Positions 1 through 6,396 of a stretch of DNA of 12,682 nucleotides are shown in pieces (the stretch's first letter is position 1; the number at the start of each line of letters is the position of its first letter). Position numbers and translations under genes: made by a program. Where the stretch lies: the NCBI GenBank assembly GCA_937931765.1, contig CALHAO010000268.1, positions 1 through 12,682 of the forward strand, read 5' to 3'. This stretch comes from an uncultured Thiotrichaceae bacterium. GTDB taxonomy: Bacteria > Pseudomonadota > Gammaproteobacteria > Thiotrichales > Thiotrichaceae. The notes under the pieces are model-generated. The model searched no databases. It worked only from the letters and a program-made list of their open reading frames with translations, and was not told where the DNA came from.

Positions 1-509
1 CCGGTATCAGGAAAGATCATCAGTTCCACTTCAACATTATCTGCATAAAACCTCAGTAAAGGGTAGTAGTCTTGTTTGCTGCCGAAGCGTACTTTGCGAT
101 CGTGAGTCTGGAACGGAATTTGCTCGTCCTCCATGAAAAAAATCACATCTTCCGCGCGGTTAGCAATCAAAAATAAAGTGACTGCTGACAGTGGGCCGGA
201 AGTGCCTTCCAGTGCTGCACCCGTCAGGTAAGGGTTGAAATCTTTCAGGAAGGTGAGTGCCTCTACCGCAATTTCACGGTGATGGCGCAGCACAGGGATT
301 TGTTCTTCTTCCGCAAACAGGCTGATGTAGTCATGCAGAGCTATTTCAATTTCCTCGTTACTTGGCTGACTTTTGCTTTGAGTCGATGCGCCCATGCGTA
401 CCGCTGCCTTTTGCTTGGCCAGTCGGTAGTCACGATACCCTTCGTCGTAAATTAGTCTTGCTGCTTCTTCGGCAACGAGTTGCCGGGTGTTTTTATCGGG
501 TATATTCAT
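1..509 (-). CDS. Conserved hypothetical protein, possible nucleotidyltransferase-like fold (3' end cut off by window edge)
   Basis: An open frame of 169 codons starts at ATG 509-507 and runs off the left edge with no stop. The start overlaps the PBP1A stop as ATGA, so translation is probably coupled. The N-terminal part (about residues 8-42) is helical and charged, with LVAEEAARLIYDEG followed by DYRLAKQKAA. A second helical part contains SNEEIEIALHDY. From about residue 85 it has alternating hydrophobic stretches (TGAALEGTSGPLS, VTLFLIANRAEDV, FYADNVEVELMIFP). From memory, this resembles a widespread uncharacterised proteobacterial family with a nucleotidyltransferase-like C-terminal half, some members of which carry unreliable ligase names. 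No catalytic triad can be confirmed here. Base composition matches the neighbours. I am confident that it is a gene and not confident about any function. Confidence 0.75.
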   Translation of the reverse strand, partial: MNIPDKNTRQLVAEEAARLIYDEGYRDYRLAKQKAAVRMGASTQSKSQPSNEEIEIALHDYISLFAEEEQIPVLRHHREIAVEALTFLKDFNPYLTGAALEGTSGPLSAVTLFLIANRAEDVIFFMEDEQIPFQTHDRKVRFGSKQDYYPLLRFYADNVEVELMIFPDT

Positions 510-3196
510 CAAAAAATCTGTTCAGGAATTTCTACTGATTCCGGAGGCGGTGCAGCAGGTTGTTGAGATGGTGGTATGTTTCTGATCGGCTGCTGTGTCA
601 CAGTGTCAAATTGTTGTTGTTGTTGTTGTTGTTGTTGTGCTGCTTGTGTTGCCACTTGAGAGTTGGTGAATTCAAATCGTTGTGTGGTTTGTCCTATTTT
701 TTGAATGTCGGCAAGTTCTTCTTCAGCAACATTGTCTGAATCATCAGTGGCCACTTCACCGGTATCCGTATCAATTTTGACGCTTTGCAGTTTGTTACCG
801 GACTTTACCCAGGGTTTCTGAGGTATGTCCTTTAATATTTTCTGCATCAGGTCAACCCACATGGGCACTGCAATTTTAGTCGAGGTTTCACCTTCACCTA
901 ATTCAGCCATGTCATCAAAGCCTGCCCAGGCGACGGTGACGTAATCAGGCGTAAAACCGCAAAACCATGAGTCTTTTTGGTCATTGGTTGTACCTGTTTT
1001 TCCGGCAAGGTCTTTGCGTTTGAGAATGCGTCCGGCCCTGGCTGCTGTGCCAAATTGTGTTACACCCTGCATCATGCTGACTATGTTTTGATTGGTACGA
1101 GAGTCCATAATGCGCGTGGCGGCCGCGACTTGTATACCTTCCGACTTGGCAGCAATTTCATTTTCTGGTGAGTTTTCGCTATCAGCATTGGCGGTATCTT
1201 CGGTTTTATCCTCATTTGTTTTTTTCTGTGGCTCTTCCTTGCTCTTGATCTCTGCTATTGCTTTACCGGTGATAGGGTCAATTGAGCAGAATTTTTTGTT
1301 ATCTCCACAGGCATATTTTATGTCTGTACTGGCGTCATAAATAACATTACCAATACTGTCTTCGATACGTTTGATGAAATGTGAATTAACTTTAAAGCCA
1401 CCATTAGCAAAACTTGAATAAGCCGTAGCCATTTGTAAAGGGGTAGTCAGTCCTGTGCCTAAGGCGAGTGTGAGATTCGGCGGCAGGTATTTGCGCTGGT
1501 AACCGAAACGCATAGCATAGTCGATGGTGTAAGGAATGCCGGTGGTGCGTAATAAGCGAATAGATACCAGATTACGTGATTTTGCCAATGCTTCAGCAAT
1601 CGTGGTGGGGCCAACGTAGCCGCCGCCGTAGTTTTTGGGACTCCAGTTGGTGCCGGGAACTGTGATAGGAGCATCGTTGACAACGCTGGTCGGTGTCAGT
1701 CCTTTAGTCATCGCTGCTGAATAGATAAAGGGCTTAAAGCTGGAGCCGGGTTGGCGCATCGCCTGAGTGGCGCGGTTGAATTTCGAGCGGTAATAATCAT
1801 AACCACCCATCACTGCCCGCACGGCACCACTGGCCGGATCAAGTACTACCAGGGCACCTCCGACTTTAGGCACCTGCACTAATTGCCATATCGGTTCCTG
1901 TTCGGCTTCAGTGTCATTGGGTTTCTTATCGGCTTTTGTTTCAGTTGGTTTCTGGCGAACCCATACGACATCACCGGTGTAGATTACATCAGTGACTTTG
2001 CGGGGTTTGCGTCCCTTGCGGTCAGCGTTAACAAAGGCTCTGGCCCAGCTGACTGCCTCATAATCCAGGGTGATAGTTTCTTCATTTAATAGGAGTAGTT
2101 GTGCTTGTTTAGCATCAACTTTGATAACTAATGCGATCTGCATGCCCGCCACGGTGGGGTAGGTGGACAATTTGTCCAGCCACTCTTCACGTCCGGCATA
2201 GGCATCCAGATCCATCTGGTCTTCCGGCCCACGATACCCATGACGCCGGTCATAGTCGATCAACGATTTGCGTAATGAATCTGACGCATATTGCTGAAGC
2301 TCAGGGTCGAGTGTGGTATAGACGTGATAGCCCTGCGTATAGGCTTTATCATGGTACTTTTTAACGATGACGGAGCGCACCATTTCAGCGAGATAAGGGG
2401 CATTAGCTTCTATGTCAGGCTTGTGGACTCTGGCAGTATTGGGTTCACGAACAGCCAGCGAGTATTCATCCTGATTGATGTAGTTCTGTTCCAGCATGCG
2501 TTTGAGAATATAGTCACGGCGCACCATCGCACGTTGCGGATTGGCGATAGGATTGTAGCGTGAAGGTGCTTTTGGCAATCCTGCAATCATCGCCATTTGA
2601 GCCAGGCTAAGGTCGCTTAACTGGTCTTTGCCGTAGTAAGTTTCTGCGGCAGCTGCTATGCCATGCGCACGATTACCCAAGTAGATTTTGTTTAAATATA
2701 ACTCAAGAATTTCATCCTTATCCAGCGTCCGTTCTAATTTAAATGCCAGTAAGGTTTCTTTGAGTTTACGCTCTATGGTTTTCCGGCTGTCCAGAAAAGT
2801 GTTCCGGGCCAGCTGCATGGTAATGGTGCTGGCACCCTGAGAAGCTCGTCCTGTTGAAATCACGCTATACGCTGCACGGGCAACGCCTTTGAAGTCGATG
2901 CCCTGATGTTGGTAGTAACGGGCGTCTTCAATCGCAATAAAGGCCTGTCGCAGTCTGTCCGGAACTTGTTCCAATGCAACGGGCCTGCGGCGTTTAGCAC
3001 CGTACTCAGCAATGAGTCGCTCATCACCTGAGTAAATACGTAGCGGTACCTGAAGCTCAATCTGGTGCAGATCTTTGCTATCGGGCAACTGGGGGGAATA
3101 GTAGAAATAGCCCGCTACCATAGCGGTCAGGCTGATGGTGAATAGCGTGAAAAAGCTACTGAAACACAGGGTAATTATTTTGCCAAAAAAGCGCAT
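509..3196 (-). CDS. mrcA: Penicillin-binding protein 1A, bifunctional glycosyltransferase/transpeptidase
   Basis: Class A PBP of 895 aa that polymerises lipid II into glycan strands and cross-links the stem peptides on the periplasmic face of the inner membrane. A short cytoplasmic N-terminus precedes one membrane anchor (about residues 7-33). The GT51 domain follows (about 55-230), with EDARYYQHQGID (catalytic Glu90), GASTITMQLARN (121-131), RKLKET (second Glu147) and ELYLNKIYLG. An OB-like region (about 315-445) leads into the transpeptidase domain, with SSFK (Ser485, Lys488), SRN (540-542) and KTGTT (733-737). All catalytic motifs are intact. Odd features are charged low-complexity inserts at about 415-436 and 645-690, and a Q9 run at 854-862 before a Pro/Gln-rich tail. 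An in-frame TAA four codons upstream fixes the ATG start, although no clear Shine-Dalgarno is present. It is divergent from pilM, an arrangement familiar in gammaproteobacteria. Confidence 0.97.
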   Translation of the reverse strand: MRFFGKIITLCFSSFFTLFTISLTAMVAGYFYYSPQLPDSKDLHQIELQVPLRIYSGDERLIAEYGAKRRRPVALEQVPDRLRQAFIAIEDARYYQHQGIDFKGVARAAYSVISTGRASQGASTITMQLARNTFLDSRKTIERKLKETLLAFKLERTLDKDEILELYLNKIYLGNRAHGIAAAAETYYGKDQLSDLSLAQMAMIAGLPKAPSRYNPIANPQRAMVRRDYILKRMLEQNYINQDEYSLAVREPNTARVHKPDIEANAPYLAEMVRSVIVKKYHDKAYTQGYHVYTTLDPELQQYASDSLRKSLIDYDRRHGYRGPEDQMDLDAYAGREEWLDKLSTYPTVAGMQIALVIKVDAKQAQLLLLNEETITLDYEAVSWARAFVNADRKGRKPRKVTDVIYTGDVVWVRQKPTETKADKKPNDTEAEQEPIWQLVQVPKVGGALVVLDPASGAVRAVMGGYDYYRSKFNRATQAMRQPGSSFKPFIYSAAMTKGLTPTSVVNDAPITVPGTNWSPKNYGGGYVGPTTIAEALAKSRNLVSIRLLRTTGIPYTIDYAMRFGYQRKYLPPNLTLALGTGLTTPLQMATAYSSFANGGFKVNSHFIKRIEDSIGNVIYDASTDIKYACGDNKKFCSIDPITGKAIAEIKSKEEPQKKTNEDKTEDTANADSENSPENEIAAKSEGIQVAAATRIMDSRTNQNIVSMMQGVTQFGTAARAGRILKRKDLAGKTGTTNDQKDSWFCGFTPDYVTVAWAGFDDMAELGEGETSTKIAVPMWVDLMQKILKDIPQKPWVKSGNKLQSVKIDTDTGEVATDDSDNVAEEELADIQKIGQTTQRFEFTNSQVATQAAQQQQQQQQQFDTVTQQPIRNIPPSQQPAAPPPESVEIPEQIF
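611..637 (-). repeat. Trinucleotide microsatellite, TTG x9 (CAA x9 on the coding strand)
   Basis: Nine uninterrupted TTG units lie in frame with mrcA on the minus strand and encode nine glutamines, all with the CAA codon. Gain or loss of a unit would change polyglutamine length without shifting the frame. Confidence 0.95.
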
Positions 3197-3521
3197 AGTC
3201 TGGTATTAGTTCAGGCCGGTTGGCCACGTTTATAGTTATTAAAAGCACATGTCAGCAGGAAGGTGGCAGCATTTAAAGTTGTTATATTGCCTGATAAATT
3301 TCTGGTTTCTGATGTTTCTCCGTTTATCTGAAACAAACGCATCCCACAGGGTGCCAGAGTAGACTATTTTCAAGTTTAGTACCAGCCCCATTTGGGTAGG
3401 TACGCATGGAAAAGTGATTAGCATTTTTGTAGGCCGTATTTTTTGTACTGGCTTGTTTATTAAGTCTAATGCTACCTGCGTACTGCTTAATGTATAACAA
3501 AATAATTAATTGGGTTCTAAT
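3197..3521. other. Divergent intergenic region between mrcA and pilM
   Basis: This 325 bp stretch between two divergent genes must carry promoters for both strands. I see no RNA gene and no convincing small protein. The one sizeable frame (3239-3424, minus) has no recognisable features. A modest mrcA promoter is listed separately. For pilM the best -10-like hexamers are TATAAC (3493-3498) and TCTAAT (3465-3470), neither with a good -35. A short GGCC-AACC-GGCC hairpin could form in the mrcA leader (minus strand, about 3214-3225). Confidence 0.6.
3229..3255 (-). promoter_or_regulatory. Possible sigma-70-type promoter for mrcA
   Basis: On the minus strand, CTGACA (3255-3250; five of six matches to TTGACA) is followed after 15 bp by TATAAA (3234-3229). 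This would start a transcript about 26 nt before the mrcA ATG. The 15 bp spacer is shorter than the optimum, so support is moderate. Confidence 0.3.
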
Positions 3522-4574
3522 GTGTTTTCATTTCTTGAACGTAAGCAAAATCTATTAGGCATTGATATCAGTTCTTCTGCCGTCAAGCTGGTCGAAATGT
3601 CCCGTAAGGGTAAGGAATACCGCATTGAAAGTTATGCGGTGGCCCCCTTGCCGGAAGGTGTCTCGAATGAGAAAGATATTATTGAGCCTGAGCCGGTGGG
3701 TGAAGCTATTCGTAAGGCGCAGCGCGATAGTCGTAGTCGTCTGAAGCGTTGTGCTCTGGCGATTCCAACCTCAATGGCTATTAATAAAATTATCAATATG
3801 CCTGCCTCTATTCCGAGTTCTGAGCTTGAGGCCCAGATTGCCATCGAAGCTGATCAGCACATCCCTTATTCTATGGATGAAGTGAGTTATGACTTCGAGG
3901 TGTTGGGGCCTTCGCGCAATAACCCTGAAATGCTGGATATTTTACTGGCAGGTACGCGCTCAGAAAATGTTGAGGTGCGGTTGGCAGCGGCTGAAATGGC
4001 TGGTCTTACGGTAGAAATTGTTGATACTGAAACGCATGCTTTGGAAAAAGTTTTGCGTTGTCTGACGCCTGAGTTAGATCAATATGATTCTGTAGCTGTG
4101 GTCGATTTTGGTGCCAGCATGACCAGTATTACTGTGTTTGAGCAGGGCCGCCTGACTTTTTCCAGAGAGCAGTCATTTGGTGGTCGTCAGCTAACTGAGC
4201 AAATCATGCACCGTTATGGTCTGACCTGGCAGGAAGCAGGTTTGGCCAAGAAAGAAGGTAATCTACCGGAAAACTATATCGCCGAAGTGCTTGATCCGTT
4301 CAAGGATAATATGGTGCGGCAGTTGCATCGTTTCCTGCAGTTTTACTTTGCGTCCAGTCAGAATGACTCGGTGAGTCAGATCCTGATTTCTGGCGGTTGT
4401 GCGCGGATTCCGGGTATTGATGAGCAAATTCAGTCGGTTATCGGCACACCAGTAAAAGTGGTTAATCCATTTACACAGGTGGCGCTGGGTTCGCGGGTTA
4501 GTCCGGTACGTTTCACTAATGATATGCAAGCGCTATTGATTGCGGCAGGTCTGTCTTTGCGGGGGCTGGATTAA
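3522..4574 (+). CDS. pilM: Type IV pilus inner-membrane platform protein PilM
   Basis: Cytoplasmic actin-like protein (350 aa from this start) that binds ATP and docks on the PilN N-terminus in the type IV pilus alignment complex. Visible features are the N-terminal LLGIDISSSAVKLVE phosphate loop (residues 11-25), a second phosphate motif VVDFGASMTSI (193-203) and the C-terminal ISGGCARIPGI adenosine-type motif (289-299). The start is chosen as GTG 3522. It gives MFSFLERKQNLLGID, matching the usual PilM N-terminus length, and GGG lies 8 nt upstream. The only other in-frame choice is TTG 3510, directly after an in-frame TAA, which would add four residues. The ATG at 3520 is out of frame. The stop codon abuts the pilN ATG with no gap, as expected for an operon. 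Confidence 0.95.
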   Translation: MFSFLERKQNLLGIDISSSAVKLVEMSRKGKEYRIESYAVAPLPEGVSNEKDIIEPEPVGEAIRKAQRDSRSRLKRCALAIPTSMAINKIINMPASIPSSELEAQIAIEADQHIPYSMDEVSYDFEVLGPSRNNPEMLDILLAGTRSENVEVRLAAAEMAGLTVEIVDTETHALEKVLRCLTPELDQYDSVAVVDFGASMTSITVFEQGRLTFSREQSFGGRQLTEQIMHRYGLTWQEAGLAKKEGNLPENYIAEVLDPFKDNMVRQLHRFLQFYFASSQNDSVSQILISGGCARIPGIDEQIQSVIGTPVKVVNPFTQVALGSRVSPVRFTNDMQALLIAAGLSLRGLD

Positions 4575-5138
4575 ATGGATGGTTTAAACCTATTGCCCTG
4601 GCGTGATAAGGCGCGGGATCAGAAGAAGAAACAGTTTTTTGCACTATTAGGTTTTGCGGGAGCGTTAGCTGCGGCTATGGTGTTTCTGGGACATACCTAC
4701 ATGCAATCATCCATTGAACGTCAGGAGCAGCGTAATAATTACCTGACCAATGAAATCAAAGTTCTGGACAAGCATATCGCCAGGATTAAAAAGCTGGATG
4801 CTACTAAGCAGGCACTGTTAGGCAGGATGGAGGTGATTGAAAATCTGCAAAGTACCCGCCCGGCTATTGTGCATTTATTTGATGAAATGGCGACGGCATT
4901 GCCGGGTGGTATGTATCTGGCGAATCTCAAGCAGAGTGGAACTACTGTTAATGTGGTAGGTAAGGCGGAATCAAATGCACGGGTATCCGGGTATATGAAC
5001 CGGCTTGAGCAGTCGGAATGGTTGACCTCATCTAACCTGAGCATTATTTCGGTGGCAAAAGAGGGCGAGTCGGAATCACCCTTACGCGACTTTAAGCTGG
5101 ATGTGAAGCAGCTGTTAAAGCAAGGAGAGCCAAAATGA
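4575..5138 (+). CDS. pilN: Type IV pilus assembly protein PilN
   Basis: Bitopic inner-membrane protein of 187 aa. The cytoplasmic N-terminus carries NLLPWRDKAR (residues 4-13), the known docking motif for the groove of PilM. One membrane helix follows (about 21-42), then a coiled coil (about 45-95, rich in Glu/Lys/Arg with heptad leucines) and a small periplasmic ferredoxin-like domain containing LPGGMYLANLKQSG. It partners with PilO in the periplasm. It starts immediately after the pilM stop, with a G-rich stretch at 4560-4565 that may act as ribosome binding site. It ends in an ATGA overlap with pilO. Confidence 0.95.
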   Translation: MDGLNLLPWRDKARDQKKKQFFALLGFAGALAAAMVFLGHTYMQSSIERQEQRNNYLTNEIKVLDKHIARIKKLDATKQALLGRMEVIENLQSTRPAIVHLFDEMATALPGGMYLANLKQSGTTVNVVGKAESNARVSGYMNRLEQSEWLTSSNLSIISVAKEGESESPLRDFKLDVKQLLKQGEPK

Positions 5139-5794
5139 ACCTGCAGGACATTAATAATCTAGCAGAAGATCCTGGTAGTGCCGGTTGGCCGATTAAGGCG
5201 GTGGTTCTGTTGCTAATTATGGCGTTGATCCTATTTTTAGGCTACAAGCTGGTGATCACTGATAGCATTGAAGCACTCGAGCGGGTAGAGAATAAAGAAA
5301 TAGAATTACGCGCGACTTTTGAACAAAAACAACGCAGAGCCAGTCAGCTGGAAGCCTATGAGGCGCAGCTGTCTGAGATGCAGCGGTCATTTGGTAATCT
5401 GATGCAGCAATTACCCAGCCGCACTGAAATCCCGTCATTGATCATTGATATTTCGGAGAAGGGTGTCAGTAACGGTCTTGAGATCGTACGCTTTGAGCCA
5501 CTAAATGAGATTTCCAAAGAGTTCTATGCTGAAAAGCCGATTAAGCTGATTGCGTTGGGGACTTATAAAGAGCTGGCGACTTTTGTCAGCGATATTTCCG
5601 GTTTACCGAGAATTGTCACGATACACAATATCAGCCTGAATGCTGAAAATGATAATGCAAAGACTAAAGCCGGGAATGCAAATACCAGTCTTGATAGTGT
5701 TTCCCAGCGTCTGCGCATGGAAGCGCTGATTAAAACATATCGATATTTGGAAGATAGTAGTTCTGGTGGTGATGAACTACTGACTAAAAAATGA
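5135..5794 (+). CDS. pilO: Type IV pilus assembly protein PilO
   Basis: Inner-membrane protein of 219 aa and partner of PilN. A short cytoplasmic N-terminus precedes a membrane helix (about residues 20-41) and a coiled coil (about 44-92). The conserved PilO core is LPSRTEIPSLIIDISEKG (93-110), then GLEIVRFEP and a C-terminal ferredoxin-like part ending near residue 200. The tail is polar and probably disordered. The ATG overlaps the pilN stop by 4 bp (ATGA). A good AAGGAGA ribosome binding site sits at 5122-5128, so the start is well supported and translation is probably coupled to pilN. Confidence 0.95.
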   Translation: MNLQDINNLAEDPGSAGWPIKAVVLLLIMALILFLGYKLVITDSIEALERVENKEIELRATFEQKQRRASQLEAYEAQLSEMQRSFGNLMQQLPSRTEIPSLIIDISEKGVSNGLEIVRFEPLNEISKEFYAEKPIKLIALGTYKELATFVSDISGLPRIVTIHNISLNAENDNAKTKAGNANTSLDSVSQRLRMEALIKTYRYLEDSSSGGDELLTKK

Positions 5795-5811
5795 TGAGGC
5801 GTGTTTAAGGT

Positions 5812-6375
5812 ATGAATAATTTAATTAATATAAAAAATTCTGACTATGCAAGCATTGTAAGATTATTTCTGCTACTAGGCTTAGTGAGCGGACTGAGTGC
5901 TTGTAACCATGATATGTCTGATTTGTCTAGCTATGTGACTGAGGTAAAGGCCCGGCCTGCAAAGCCGATTGAACCGATTCCGGTGATCAAGCCTTATGTA
6001 CGGTTTATCTATCCGGGTCATGACCTTGATCCGTTTGATGTTTCTATTTTGTCGCCTGAGAAAGACCGGCCAATGGAAAATTCGGTGATGATTGATAAAA
6101 ACCGGCTACCGGAGTTTCTGGAGAAATTCCCGCTGGACGGTCTTAAAATGGTAGGCACTGTATTTAAAGAAAAACAACTGTGGGCTTTAATTCGTGTCCC
6201 AGGTGGCTCAGTACACAGAGTGAAAGAAGGCAACTATATCGGCAGGAATCATGGCAAGATTCTTGAGGTAAAAGATGTCAGTGTCATGTTATCTGAAATT
6301 GTTGAAAATGGTTTCGGTGGTTACGAGAAGCGTGATAATGAGTTAGCAATTTCAAACCCCAATAAAAAAATATAG
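5812..6375 (+). CDS. pilP: Type IV pilus inner-membrane lipoprotein PilP
   Basis: Lipoprotein of 187 aa that links the PilN/PilO pair to the periplasmic domains of the PilQ secretin. A long N-region (LINIKNSDYASIVR) precedes a hydrophobic segment and a lipobox LSAC, giving lipidated Cys31. A Pro-rich flexible linker follows (RPAKPIEPIPVIKP). The conserved C-terminal beta domain contains EFLEKFPLDGLKMVG (about 102-116), WALIRVPGG, HRVKEGNYIGRNHGKI and SEIVENGFGGYEKR. The gap to pilO is 17 bp. The ribosome binding site is mediocre: GAGG at 5796-5799 is a little far and AAGG at 5807-5810 is too close. Confidence 0.95.
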   Translation: MNNLINIKNSDYASIVRLFLLLGLVSGLSACNHDMSDLSSYVTEVKARPAKPIEPIPVIKPYVRFIYPGHDLDPFDVSILSPEKDRPMENSVMIDKNRLPEFLEKFPLDGLKMVGTVFKEKQLWALIRVPGGSVHRVKEGNYIGRNHGKILEVKDVSVMLSEIVENGFGGYEKRDNELAISNPNKKI

Positions 6376-6396
6376 TTTTGTAAAAGGTTGGCAATA

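Noticed and set aside
3239..3424. 61-codon frame on the minus strand between mrcA and pilM
   Set aside because: No recognisable family, no good ribosome binding site, and it fills the divergent promoter region. Its composition looks like translated non-coding DNA.
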